A stretch of DNA of 64,000 nucleotides from Terricaulis silvestris (GCF_009792355.1 NZ_CP047045.1:372001-436000), one strand, 5' to 3'. Numbered from the stretch's first letter, positions 26,742 to 35,358 are shown. Numbers and translations: made by a program. Notes: generated by a model not told the origin, from the letters alone.

Positions 26742-26774
26742 ATGACGATCGTCATATTATATGACGGACGTCAT
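26742..26774. promoter_or_regulatory. Two tandem palindromic operators of the efflux/TetR locus
   Basis: ATGACGATCGTCAT (26742-26755) is a perfect palindrome, and ATGACG-GA-CGTCAT (26761-26774) is a near-identical second one, with centres 19 bases apart. Between them, on the minus strand, lies TATAAT (26760-26755), an ideal -10 element for the efflux operon; no good -35 accompanies it. Occupancy by the divergent TetR protein would directly block this promoter. Operator identity is inferred from symmetry and position. Confidence 0.75.
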
Positions 26775-26939
26775 TCCTGGGCCGGCAGCGTATTTGGGCG
26801 GTGCGGCGCCGGCTTCAAGGCGGGATGCGGAGAGAGGGTGAAATAAATTGACCTGATGCCTATTAAATAGAGGCAACACGTGTATGGGATTTCAGCCGTA
26901 ACAATAAAAACATCTGAGGAAACGTCGAAGGAGGTCGGA

Positions 26940-27524
26940 ATGACAGTGGCGATTGCGGCGCGTGTCGCGGCGACACGCAAAGAAGAGACGCGCGATCGCA
27001 TTCTCGAAACCGCAAGCCGGTTGTTTCAGGAGCGAGGCGTCGACGGCGTAGGCGTCGATGAGATCATGCGCGAGAGCGGCCTGACGCACGGCGGCTTCTA
27101 TGCGCACTTCACCAACAAGGAAGATCTCGTCGAACAAGCCTGCATCTGCGCCATCGATGCGAAACTCGACGAACTTTACGAGTTGATGACGTCGCTCGGC
27201 GACGACGCCGCGTTTGAGCGTCACACTCAGCGTTTCCTCAAGGGCGATCCGCGCACCGACAGCCCTACCTGTCCGATGGCGATGCTGGGTCCCGAAGTCG
27301 CTCGGCGCGAACACATCCAGAAAGCATATGCCCAGCGCATTCGCCGTCTGGTGGGACGTATCGCCAAAGCGCTCGATTGCCCGCGAGAAGAGGCAATGCT
27401 TACGCTTTCGGCGCTTGTGGGCGCCACCGTGCTCGCCGCTCAGACAAGCAGCGACGCGGCGCTCGCAAAGCAGATTATGCTCGCCGCTCGCGATGGACTG
27501 CTAAGCTGCCAAGGCGATCGGTGA
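26940..27524 (+). CDS. TetR-family repressor of the efflux operon
   Basis: The ATG at 26940 has an upstream AGGAGGTCGGA ribosome site and gives 194 residues; a longer GTG frame lacks one. The N-terminal HTH is [20 protein letters not shown] followed by [17 protein letters not shown]. The C-terminal half contains [17 protein letters not shown], typical of the NemR/AcrR-like branch. The gene is divergent from the RND operon, and two palindromes lie between them. Local repression relieved by pump substrates is the likely mechanism. Confidence 0.92.
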   Translation: MTVAIAARVAATRKEETRDRILETASRLFQERGVDGVGVDEIMRESGLTHGGFYAHFTNKEDLVEQACICAIDAKLDELYELMTSLGDDAAFERHTQRFLKGDPRTDSPTCPMAMLGPEVARREHIQKAYAQRIRRLVGRIAKALDCPREEAMLTLSALVGATVLAAQTSSDAALAKQIMLAARDGLLSCQGDR

Positions 27525-27599
27525 GCGGTGGGAAGGTCTGTTTTCTGCAATCAGGGCGCTTCAAATGTCCGCTTGCAGCGGCGCGCACCCTCTGTCGGT

Positions 27600-27990
27600 C
27601 TTTGGGAATGGTCGGACGAAACGCCTCTGCTGCTATACGCCACTTGCGAGGGAGTTTCGGTGAGGGCGCGGACGATTTTGTTCTGCGCATTGAGCAAACG
27701 GCGCGAGGCATGATCGGCTCGCCGCTGAGCTCGAACCCCATGATGATGACCTCTTCGCCGGTCTTGATGAGATGGGCGGCCGCGCCGTTCATGCAAATCT
27801 CGCCGGAGCCCGCTTCGCCGGCAATGATATAGGTTTCAAGCCTTGCCCGGACGTGTTTGAAGCCACCAGCACCTTTTCGCCAGGGCCCAACCCCACGGCG
27901 TCCAAGAGCGCGCTATCGATCGTAATCGAGCCGACATACGCGAGGTCGCTTCGGTTAACGCGTCCATTGCTGGCTTCGCTCCACGACCTC
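27600..27990 (-). pseudogene. panD: Aspartate 1-decarboxylase (panD) remnant, multiply frameshifted
   Basis: On the minus strand three frames together spell PanD. They are [20 protein letters not shown] plus [16 protein letters not shown]; then [20 protein letters not shown] plus [20 protein letters not shown]; then [12 protein letters not shown]. The pyruvoyl-forming serine is visible in DYVGS-type context (AYVGSITID). Joining them needs a missing G in the GGG run near 27842 and a missing T near 27703. A third lost base near 27955 would restore TEADL. PanD makes beta-alanine for coenzyme A. All lesions are single bases in short runs, so either decay or assembly error is possible. Confidence 0.75.
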
Positions 27991-28250
27991 GATCCAAGGT
28001 ACGTGTTGCGTCGATCAGTTGAACTCACAGGATTTTGGAGAAACTACGATCAACCGGAATGGTCCTGCGTCGCGCCATTGATAAGCTGTTGTCGCGACGA
28101 CCGAGATTGGCCCGAAGCTGACATTGGGCGCTCTCTCCGCGTGGATCTCTAGGATTTCTTGCCGAACAGCCAATATGCCGCCCACACAAAATCCGCGCGG
28201 ACCAGCCGCTATAGGTACCGACCGCCCGAACAAGGCCCATCCTCAGAGCA
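27991..28250. other. Intergenic region without recognised gene
   Basis: About 260 bases between the panD remnant and the lactone oxidase gene. Short frames exist on both strands (for example minus 28015-28233), but none shows a recognisable motif or ribosome site. The start of panD cannot be fixed with confidence in this stretch. Confidence 0.4.
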
Positions 28251-29516
28251 TCAGGAGCCCGCGAATAACGCCGTTAAGTGCGCGTTGGCGAACTTGGCGC
28301 CCGGATCGTGAGCGGCGCGCACGGAGTTGAAGCTGCGCGCGTCGGGGTAGAGGGCTTCAACGTCGGCGGCGTTCAAAGTATGGCGCTTGGCCCAATGCGG
28401 CCGGCCAGCGTGGGCGCGAAATATCTGTTCGGCCTCGCTGAAGATCTTGCGCCATGGCATCTTGGCGTATTGATGCATTGAGATCGACGCGCCCGGGCCC
28501 TTGTTGAAGGGGCTGAGCCAGATGTCGTCGCCGGCGCACAGCCGAAACTCAAACGGAAACGCCACGGGAAGGCTCTTCTTCCGGATCCATGCAATCACTT
28601 CGCGAAGCGCTGGCCAACCATTGGCGCGCGGCAACTCGTATTCCATTTCCTCAAACTTGATCGTCCGTTCCGAGGGAAAGATTTGAAACGCGGGTCCTAC
28701 GCGGCGCTGACGGATGCCTTTGCTCACGAGACGAGCTTGCAAGAACGGCGTCAGAAACGGCGCCGCCGCTGAGATGTCGCAGACAAGGCGAAACGGACTC
28801 TCATCTATGTCCGTCATCTGCTTCAACGGTCCCTCCGCCGCGGTGGGCTGCAGCGTCTTCAGAAGCGCGTCTTTGCCGTACGGAAAGACAAAGAACTCCG
28901 CATGACGATGCGTCGCCGCAAGTTCATCCCAACGTTCGGCGATTTCATCGAGCGGCAACGACGTGACGCGTTCCTCGAGATAGTAGGCTGGTAGGACATC
29001 GATCTTAATGCGCGTGGCCACACCCAACAAACCAAGCGACAGGCGTTGCGCTTGGAACAAGCCGGGACGTTCGTCGGCGTTGGCGGTTACGACTGATCCA
29101 TCGGCAAGCATGAGGCGAAACGCGCGCGCAGCGGTCGAGAGCGAGCGAAGCTCCGCGCCGGTGCCGTGTGTGCCCGTGGCGATGGCGCCGGCAAGCGTTT
29201 GAGGATTGACGTCGCCTTGATTGATCAAGGAGACGCCTTCGCGCCAAAGCGCGTCCGTCAACCGCGCTAGACTCCAGCCCGCTGGGGCCCAGACGCACGT
29301 CCGGTCGGCGTTGAACTCGATCTCGCCTTCCAGATCGGCGAGCGAAATAAGGACGCCCTCGGTTTCACAAAGCGGCATGAAGGAGTGACCCGCCCCAACA
29401 ACCCTGACTTTGTCAGCGCGCGAGACTATCGCGGCGAGTTCGGCCTCGGTGCGTGGCCGCGCGATCTCACTTGGCCGCGCTTGAACGCTGCCGGACCAAT
29501 TCGACCACGCGCTCAT
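28251..29516 (-). CDS. FAD-binding D-arabinono-1,4-lactone oxidase family protein
   Basis: The 421-residue protein has the FAD_binding_4 motif VRVVGAGHSFMPL, whose histidine normally carries covalent FAD, and GALAGAIATGTHGTG-like spacing (QTLAGAIATGTHGTGAELRS). The C-terminal ALO domain motifs are HTLNAADVEALYPDARSF and DPGAKFANAHL. Family members oxidise aldonolactones or related alditols with oxygen or another acceptor. The gene is last in an operon with a TonB receptor, an MFS carrier and TetR, its ATG overlapping the TetR stop by four bases. The substrate is probably the transported compound or a derivative. Confidence 0.9.
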   Translation of the reverse strand: MSAWSNWSGSVQARPSEIARPRTEAELAAIVSRADKVRVVGAGHSFMPLCETEGVLISLADLEGEIEFNADRTCVWAPAGWSLARLTDALWREGVSLINQGDVNPQTLAGAIATGTHGTGAELRSLSTAARAFRLMLADGSVVTANADERPGLFQAQRLSLGLLGVATRIKIDVLPAYYLEERVTSLPLDEIAERWDELAATHRHAEFFVFPYGKDALLKTLQPTAAEGPLKQMTDIDESPFRLVCDISAAAPFLTPFLQARLVSKGIRQRRVGPAFQIFPSERTIKFEEMEYELPRANGWPALREVIAWIRKKSLPVAFPFEFRLCAGDDIWLSPFNKGPGASISMHQYAKMPWRKIFSEAEQIFRAHAGRPHWAKRHTLNAADVEALYPDARSFNSVRAAHDPGAKFANAHLTALFAGS

Positions 29517-30151
29517 GGTTCGGCATCGCGCAACGACCAGCGCAGTAGGCGCGCGGCTTCCCGAAGAATTTCTTCCCGAGGTATCAGATCTTCTTCGCTG
29601 AGCATCTCGTCTGTCGCGTAACCGTATTCGACCGAGAGCCTAATGCGCCGCCACAACAGGTCTGGGTCCATGTCCGGAAGGAGTGGTGCGTAGACTTCCA
29701 GCATGGCGTCGGTGACGCTGCGGTGAGAGTCTATGCGCACATGCGCCAATTGCGGCACAGCCCGGAGTGCGCGTTCGATCCAGATGCCGCCGGGTTCTGA
29801 AGCCGTGATCGCGGCGGTGTCGCGCAAAAGGTCTTCGACGTTGTCGGCATAAGCATCGGCGCCACCGCCTTTATGCTTTTCAAGCCAGGCCAAGAGGACG
29901 GCGTTCTGCCTGTCCATCAGCCGCTGCCCGAGCGCTTCAAGCACGGCGTATTTGTCCTTGAAGTAGCGATAGAGCGTCGGCGGCGTCACGCCGGCGTGCG
30001 CGCTAATCATGTTGGTCGAGATGCGCTCGATGCCGACTTCGGCCAAAAGTTCACCGGCGACGTCCAAGAGGCGCTCGCGCGTCTGCACGGCGCGTGCTTG
30101 CTGAGGTTCGCGCACCGGCTTGCGCTTGGGTTTGCGCCGGGCGTTGGTCAT
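29513..30151 (-). CDS. TetR-family regulator within transport/oxidase operon
   Basis: From the ATG at 30151, which overlaps the MFS stop by four bases (ATGA), the protein has 212 residues starting MTNARRKPKRKPVREPQQAR. The HTH reads RLLDVAGELLAEVGIERIST, then MISAHAGVTPPTLYRYFKDK. The open frame extends upstream to 30649 inside the MFS gene but is not protein-like there. It sits inside the operon it probably controls, so autoregulation is expected. The candidate operator is the inverted repeat at 33601-33625 ahead of the first gene. Confidence 0.9.
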   Translation of the reverse strand: MTNARRKPKRKPVREPQQARAVQTRERLLDVAGELLAEVGIERISTNMISAHAGVTPPTLYRYFKDKYAVLEALGQRLMDRQNAVLLAWLEKHKGGGADAYADNVEDLLRDTAAITASEPGGIWIERALRAVPQLAHVRIDSHRSVTDAMLEVYAPLLPDMDPDLLWRRIRLSVEYGYATDEMLSEEDLIPREEILREAARLLRWSLRDAEP

Positions 30152-31326
30152 GACGCCGCCTCTACGGCTGCCCCGCGCGCCCGCGTTTGATGTAGTGCCA
30201 AAACGATGCCCATGGCGAGGACGAGGCTTGCGGCGCCGAACGCTAGCGCGCCACGCGCATCCGCATCGGTGACAAAGAAGGATGCGAAGAGCGGCCCGAA
30301 GCTGCCGCCGACCAGCTGTACGCCGCCCATCAGCACCGCCGCACGCCGCGTCGGATCGGCTTCTATTGTCATAGGCACGAGGAATGGCGAGGCGAACAGC
30401 CAGACGAAACCGAACGCACCGGCAAGGGCAAGAAACACGGCAGGGCCTGGCAGCGCGGCAAAACCGGCAAAGAGAGCGAGGTTCACGAGGGCGCAGACAA
30501 GCAAGGCGGCGAGCCAATTGATACGCCCCGCTAGCGCGGTTGCCGCGAATCCGCCGACGACCTGGCAGGCGAGCGAAAGTGACACGGCTTGGCCCGCAAT
30601 AGCGGACCCGTGTCCCGCTTGGCGCGACAAGGGTTCGGCATAAACCCAAACCCCGATCGTGAAGGCGATATAGAGAAACGATACCGCAAGTGCGGCCCAG
30701 CCGCGCGCGTTAGGCAATCGCCCGCCGCTCTCTTGGCGCGCTAGCGGCGCGAATTCGGCGGGTAGCAGGAGTGTTGCGGCGACGTTGACGAGGCAGAAGA
30801 GGGCAAGCGCAATGAAGCCGCCGTCGGCGCCGTAGCGCGGCACAATGAATGCGGTGAGAAATGTCGCGAGCAGGAATTGCGCGAGCGTCTGTACGGTGAG
30901 ATAGGCGCCAGACCAGCGTTCGGGCGTCGGCGAGCGCGCGATCATCGAGATTGTCACCCAGATGAGCACGCCGCTCGGCACGCCGGCCGCCGCGCGAGCG
31001 AGCGTCACCATCTCACCACGCGCTAGGGGCGTCAGCGTGTCGATGACCGCCAAAGCGATGAGCGCCGCAATCGCGATGATCTTGAGGCGCGCAGGGCGCA
31101 GCAGGACGCCGGCGAGTGCGGCGGTCAGGCCCATGGTCAAGAGTTCGGCGGTCGCGGTTTGTCCGAGTTCAGCCGCCGTGAGGCGGCCTTCTTGCGCCAG
31201 GCCCCCGAGCAACAGGGGTTGCAGACCCGCGATCATGATGCCGGTGACGCCGACAAACATGATCGCGAATATTTGCGCAGCGTTTGGCCGTGGGCCGATC
31301 CAATCTGGCCTAGTCTCGTCGCTCAT
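30148..31326 (-). CDS. Major facilitator superfamily transporter
   Basis: The 392-residue protein is strongly hydrophobic with about 12 predicted membrane segments, for example IFAIMFVGVTGIMIAGLQPL, IIAIAALIALAVI and FGAASLVLAMGIVLAL. It has an MFS-like loop between TM2 and TM3 (LLRPARLK). It overlaps the TonB receptor stop (TGATG) and the TetR start (ATGA), so it is the second gene of the operon. An inner-membrane carrier for the compound brought in by the receptor is the natural role. Confidence 0.88.
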   Translation of the reverse strand: MSDETRPDWIGPRPNAAQIFAIMFVGVTGIMIAGLQPLLLGGLAQEGRLTAAELGQTATAELLTMGLTAALAGVLLRPARLKIIAIAALIALAVIDTLTPLARGEMVTLARAAAGVPSGVLIWVTISMIARSPTPERWSGAYLTVQTLAQFLLATFLTAFIVPRYGADGGFIALALFCLVNVAATLLLPAEFAPLARQESGGRLPNARGWAALAVSFLYIAFTIGVWVYAEPLSRQAGHGSAIAGQAVSLSLACQVVGGFAATALAGRINWLAALLVCALVNLALFAGFAALPGPAVFLALAGAFGFVWLFASPFLVPMTIEADPTRRAAVLMGGVQLVGGSFGPLFASFFVTDADARGALAFGAASLVLAMGIVLALHQTRARGAAVEAAS

Positions 31327-33584
31327 CAGTAGTTGAAGCGCGCGAAGACGCCGGCGGAAGGCGGCGCGCCCATGCTGAAGAGATCGAAGCCCAGACCCTC
31401 GATGGGAATGATGTCGCTGATGTTGGTCTCGTCGAACAGGTTGCGGCCGAATATGCCGACCTCGAGATGCTCATCCGGCGTCGTCCAGCCAAGACGCGCA
31501 TTGACGAAGGTGCGCTCAGGGTCGGAGAGGCGTTCCACGTTGCGGGTGTCGTAGAAAACCTTGCTCCGGTAGGAGACGTCGCCTTGTGCGCGGGCACTGC
31601 CGCCAAACGCCGGCCATTCATATTGTGCCGAGGCCGTCAGGCTGAACTCTGGCGCATTGGGCAGTGTGTTGCCCGAATAGTCGTCGCCTTCGGAGCTGAA
31701 GTCTTCATAGGTCGCTTCGAGGTAGGCGGCCGTCAGCGACAGATCGAGGCCCTCGGCAGTCGAAGCCGAGAGCTCGGCCTCTACGCCGGAGACGGTAGCG
31801 TTCGAAGCGTTGGTGAACTGCTGGATCGTCAGGAAGGGCGGATCCGGGCTGACTACCAGCGTATAAACCTGCAGGTCCTGATAGTCGTAGTGGAACGCCG
31901 CGAAGTTAGCGCGCAGGCGGCGGTCGAACAGCTCCGTCTTCATGCCGATTTCGTAAGCGTTCACGACTTCATCGTCATAGGGAATGACCGTGGCCGGATC
32001 GACGGTCTGCCCGCCGAAAAAGCCGCCGCTCTTATAGCCGCGATTGTAACTCGCATAGAGATTGATGTCATCGCTCAGCGCGTATTGGAGCCCAAGCCGG
32101 CCGGAGACCGAGCTGAACGTGTCGCTGTCGTGGAGATCGATGAAGGCCGGAAGGTCCGGCGCCGTATCGGGTTGCACCGAGTAGAGCGATTGGTAGTCGA
32201 AGGTTTTCTCGTCAGCTGAATAGCGCAGACCGATTGTTGCGGTGAGCCGGTCCGTGAGCGCGTAGTCCAATTGCCCGAACGCGGCGTACGAATCCGTTTC
32301 TTGCGAGAAAGGCCAAGCGAATACCCCGATGCCTAGGCCCGCGAGAACTGGAGCGTCCAACGGGTCTCCAGTGTTCGCCACGCGGAAGACATCGTAGTAC
32401 GAATTCGTCGATAGATCGTCGTGCGCGAAATAGACGCCAAGCACCCAGGTCGCCGGGCCATCGCCGTTGGATTGCAGCCGTAATTCTTCACTCGCGGCCC
32501 ATTGTTGAGCACGATACCGCGCAGTGATGATGTCCGTAGGGCCCGCGTCCGTATCTTCCACATCGTCGCGATCGGCGTGATCGTAACCGGTCACGGAAAT
32601 GAGCGAGACGGCGCCTAGATCCCAAGTCAAGATCGCCGAACCGCCATAGGTTTCGACATCGTCTTGGCCTTCGAGGTGATAGTCGCCGGCGTAGAGATCG
32701 TTGCTGGTGTTGGCGTAGCCGCCGAGATCGGTGCATTGGCCCGATGTGTAGAAGCCCGGGGCGCAGAAACCGTCGGGGCCGGTCGCTTCAGGCGTCGCCG
32801 GCAGCAGCGAGCGGTTGTAGGCCCAAATCGAGCCGCCTTGCGAGCGAGCGTAACGCGCCTGGAAGAGCGCTTCGAAATTGTTTGCCGGCGTCCACAACAA
32901 CGAAGCGCGGATGCTGCCGCGATCGGCGTTGTTGCCTTCATGCCCGGTCAGACGATTGGTGGTGTAGCCGTCATCGACGGTGTAGATCGCGGCCACGCGG
33001 AACGCGAGCAGGTTGTCCACGAGTGGGCCGCCAACGCCGCCGTCAATCGACATTGAGCCGAACTCGCCCGCTTCGAAATTGGCGTCGCCTTCCCAAGACT
33101 GTGTCGGCCGCCGGCTAATGAGATTGATGGCGCCGCCTGTCGTGTTGCGGCCATAGAGCGTGCCTTGCGGTCCGCGCAAAACCTCAACGCGGTCGAGATC
33201 GAAGAACTGGCTCATCTGCGCCAATGGCGAGCCGACATAGACGCCATCCGAGTAAAGCGCGACGGCGCCTGCGGTGTTGGGGTTGAAATCGTTCAAGCCA
33301 ATGCCGCGGATGAAGATCTTTGGATTGGCCGCGTTGTCATCGGTCTTGATCTGAAGGCCGGGCGCTAACGCGTTCAGATCCATCACGTCGGTGACGTGGT
33401 TGTCCGCAAGCGTGTCGGCGTTGAGGACGCTGACCGCGATGGGCACGTCTTGAACGTTCTGCTCGCGCTTCTGGGCGGTGACGATAATGTCGTCGTTGGT
33501 GGCCGTTTCCTGCGCGACCGCCTGAAGCGGGGCGAGACAAATTGCGCCGGCAAATGCGGCAAGCCACGTCCGAGTTAGGATCAT
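31326..33584 (-). CDS. TonB-dependent outer membrane receptor
   Basis: The 752-residue protein has a signal peptide ending near AVAQE, the plug start DDIIVTAQKREQNVQDVPIAV, IRGIGLNDFNPN, VEVLRGPQGTLYGRNTTGGAIN and a C-terminal barrel ending VFARFNY. It is closely similar in plan to the receptor at 2976-5237, so the two are paralogues for different substrates. It heads an operon with an MFS carrier, a TetR regulator and a lactone oxidase, all with overlapping stop and start codons. A small organic acid or lactone substrate is inferred from the oxidase. Confidence 0.93.
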   Translation of the reverse strand: MILTRTWLAAFAGAICLAPLQAVAQETATNDDIIVTAQKREQNVQDVPIAVSVLNADTLADNHVTDVMDLNALAPGLQIKTDDNAANPKIFIRGIGLNDFNPNTAGAVALYSDGVYVGSPLAQMSQFFDLDRVEVLRGPQGTLYGRNTTGGAINLISRRPTQSWEGDANFEAGEFGSMSIDGGVGGPLVDNLLAFRVAAIYTVDDGYTTNRLTGHEGNNADRGSIRASLLWTPANNFEALFQARYARSQGGSIWAYNRSLLPATPEATGPDGFCAPGFYTSGQCTDLGGYANTSNDLYAGDYHLEGQDDVETYGGSAILTWDLGAVSLISVTGYDHADRDDVEDTDAGPTDIITARYRAQQWAASEELRLQSNGDGPATWVLGVYFAHDDLSTNSYYDVFRVANTGDPLDAPVLAGLGIGVFAWPFSQETDSYAAFGQLDYALTDRLTATIGLRYSADEKTFDYQSLYSVQPDTAPDLPAFIDLHDSDTFSSVSGRLGLQYALSDDINLYASYNRGYKSGGFFGGQTVDPATVIPYDDEVVNAYEIGMKTELFDRRLRANFAAFHYDYQDLQVYTLVVSPDPPFLTIQQFTNASNATVSGVEAELSASTAEGLDLSLTAAYLEATYEDFSSEGDDYSGNTLPNAPEFSLTASAQYEWPAFGGSARAQGDVSYRSKVFYDTRNVERLSDPERTFVNARLGWTTPDEHLEVGIFGRNLFDETNISDIIPIEGLGFDLFSMGAPPSAGVFARFNY

Positions 33585-33600
33585 TTTGCTCCCCTCGACA

Positions 33601-33625
33601 AAAAGTAGCGATGACTAACTTTTTG
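33601..33625. promoter_or_regulatory. Imperfect palindrome upstream of receptor operon
   Basis: AAAAAGT at 33601-33607 and ACTTTTT at 33619-33625 are inverted arms around an 11-base centre (AGCGATGACTA) with partial internal symmetry. It lies 16 bases upstream of the receptor ATG, a position where a bound TetR protein would block transcription or initiation. It is the only symmetric site found in this intergenic region. Confidence 0.5.
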
Positions 33626-33665
33626 ATTTAGGGCGCGGCTTTGTCAAGCCAAATCGCTGCTGGCC

Positions 33666-33950
33666 CTAAGCAGCCGCTTTCTCCTTGGTAATTTCCGGAG
33701 TGCGCTCGGGGAAATGCTTCGAGGCCAGTTGCCGGACAACTTGGAGCGTGCGGCTCACGTCACGCTTGCCAACTCGCTCCACGACAAGCGTCGTTGTCGC
33801 GCTATCGGCTTTCTGCAAGTCAACAAATCCGCCGCCGCTAACGCCAAAATGGCCATAGAGCGCTTCTCCAAGATTGCGGACACGATGAAGCAGGTCATTG
33901 CCTTCATCGCCGACCATTTTCGGAAAAGTGATTGTGATCCGCCAACTCAT
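33666..33950 (-). CDS. Small conserved-looking hypothetical protein
   Basis: From the ATG at 33950 the protein has 94 residues starting MSWRITITFPKMVGDEGNDL and ending ERTPEITKEKAAA. A TTG seven codons upstream is possible but less likely. The mixed composition with LVVERVGKRDVSRTLQVVRQLASKHF looks like a folded alpha/beta protein rather than antisense noise. It has no signal peptide and no motif I recognise. It stands alone between the receptor operon and a decayed stretch. Confidence 0.55.
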   Translation of the reverse strand: MSWRITITFPKMVGDEGNDLLHRVRNLGEALYGHFGVSGGGFVDLQKADSATTTLVVERVGKRDVSRTLQVVRQLASKHFPERTPEITKEKAAA

Positions 33951-34224
33951 CTCAACAAAATCTGCGCTCAATTGCTCGGACTCTCAACGTCCGTTCCCGG
34001 CGAACTTTAGCCTCGCGCCGTGGTGGCAGCGAAGGGCAGGTTTGGAGCGACTAAAACATCGCGGAAATCAGGTCGCCGACTATCGCCCGCCTCGTGAACA
34101 TGAAACGCTTGCAGCGCATCTGCCAGGAAGAACGGCCTATGGTGCGCCGGATACGGTCGTTGCCAGTCGTTGGCCGGCTGACTAGATTCAATGTTTGAGA
34201 GAAACAACCGAAGGGAAACAAGTG

Positions 34225-34555
34225 ATGCGCACGTGGTATTGCCTTCGCAGCTGCCTGGTTCGCCATATTCGCCGCACCCGACGTTGGATTCGCTCAAGTC
34301 GCCCAACAGCTGCCTCGCGATGTTCAGGTCACGCCGCAGCGGACGATTCCCAGCATCGATCCAGCGGTGCGCGTGTTGCTACCGACTGAAAGTGAAGCTG
34401 AGGCCGCACGAAAAATCGCCGTTGCTCGCGCCTTGGGCCTCCTCATTACGGACGCTGCCGCGCTGCAGCCGTCGCTTTGGCCGACACCCCGTCAGCCATG
34501 GGCTCCAAGCGGGCGGCGATCAGTCCCGTTATCTCGGCACGGTCCTCGGGTCTGA
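34225..34555 (+). pseudogene. Possible small secreted protein gene with early frameshift
   Basis: An AAGGGA ribosome site precedes an ATG at 34225. One frame over, the DNA reads GIAFAAAWFAIFAAPDVGFA, then QVAQQLPRDVQVTPQRTIPS and DPAVRVLLPTESEAEAARKI, ending at 34555. The first part is a convincing signal peptide, but the ATG is one base out of frame with it. A single indel in the first five codons would restore a roughly 110-residue secreted protein. No family was recognised. The stretch 33972-34224 upstream contains nothing else that I can support. Confidence 0.35.
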
Positions 34556-34630
34556 GCCACTGACTTCTCTGCGAAAACCGCTGCCACGGCTGCAAAAAGG
34601 GGGTGTAATTCGCTGATTTCCTCGTTATTT

Positions 34631-34680
34631 GCCTGTTTTTACAGGCCAGACCGGTTCACTCGTGACTGCGTCCACCGCCA
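34631..34680. repeat. Palindrome-containing element, copy 2 of 2
   Basis: GCCTGTTTTTACAGGC (34631-34646) is followed by CAGACCGGTTCACTCGTGAC, then TGCGTCCACCGCCA. The order and content match the element at 12097-12155, which adjoins a recombinase remnant. The flank here is also decayed DNA. Such elements may be element ends or repeated extragenic sequences. Confidence 0.55.
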
Positions 34681-34772
34681 GCCTTCCAATTCCTCAAGTT
34701 CCCTCACGTTTTTCGCGCCGATTAGCGTGAATGAAAGCTTTTTGAGCGACGACCGCGTGCAGGAGTAGGCAC

Positions 34773-35279
34773 GTGCGCTGGCTATACCGTCAAAGCTATT
34801 TCGGCCCGGATCGGCGTTCAAACCGGTTCCAGGTGCGATTCTTCGAACGCCGCCACGAGGATGACTCGGGGACCCGCGCGTCGTTGATGACAAGCCTGAA
34901 GAAGCTCGCAGCGCAGGGCCTTCGTTGGGTCGACCATTTCAACTATTTCGGGCCGGATCGTCGCGGCGACGCCTTCAGCTATTTCTTCCTTGAGCGCCGC
35001 CGGCACGCGCACGTAGGGACGCCACCGCCGCTTCACGCCGCGCTGCGTCAGCTCCGCGTACGCGTTCTTGAAGTCGATAACGAGGATGCGCGCAAAGCCT
35101 TGCGCGAGCGCATCACGGCGACCGCGATCCTGGCCGACGCCCAAGGGCGCGCCGACATCGGCGACCTGCTGACGGAGCTGGCGAGCAAACTCGACGACGG
35201 CGCCCAAGGATTGGCCGCCGTCGTCCAATCAGAGCTGCTCCGCGCCGCGGCCATGCTGGGCGATATCGCACAGTCCTGA
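34773..35279 (+). CDS. Uncharacterised protein with duplicated YFGPDRR motif
   Basis: A GTG start at 34773 with GGAG upstream gives 168 residues. The N-terminal half contains two copies of a motif about 47 residues apart: YFGPDRRSNRFQVRFFERR and YFGPDRRGDAFSYFFLERR. The C-terminal half is helical (ARKALRERITATAILADAQG, then LLTELASKLDDGAQGLAAVV). There is no signal peptide or membrane segment. The repeated basic-aromatic motif may bind a partner or nucleic acid. I do not recognise the family. It is upstream of, but 79 bases from, the pabBC gene. Confidence 0.7.
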   Translation: MRWLYRQSYFGPDRRSNRFQVRFFERRHEDDSGTRASLMTSLKKLAAQGLRWVDHFNYFGPDRRGDAFSYFFLERRRHAHVGTPPPLHAALRQLRVRVLEVDNEDARKALRERITATAILADAQGRADIGDLLTELASKLDDGAQGLAAVVQSELLRAAAMLGDIAQS

Positions 35280-35358
35280 GCCGCCGGCGGCCTGTCCGCC
35301 GCTGAATTTCCAAGCTATTCCAGCGCATCCGCGATAGAGCGCGGCGTGTTGATAGCGA

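Noticed and set aside
27475-27792. Independent 105-residue hypothetical gene on the minus strand
   Set aside because: Its first third is the C-terminal part of PanD and the rest is out-of-frame reading after a frameshift, so it belongs to the panD remnant.
30152-30649. Upstream extension of the TetR gene inside the MFS gene
   Set aside because: Arginine-rich antisense-like sequence without any domain; the ATG at 30151 overlaps the MFS stop and gives a normal TetR.
34639-34893. 84-residue minus-strand gene
   Set aside because: Runs through the palindromic element and the start of the 34773 gene; the reading has no motif and is better explained as non-coding element DNA.
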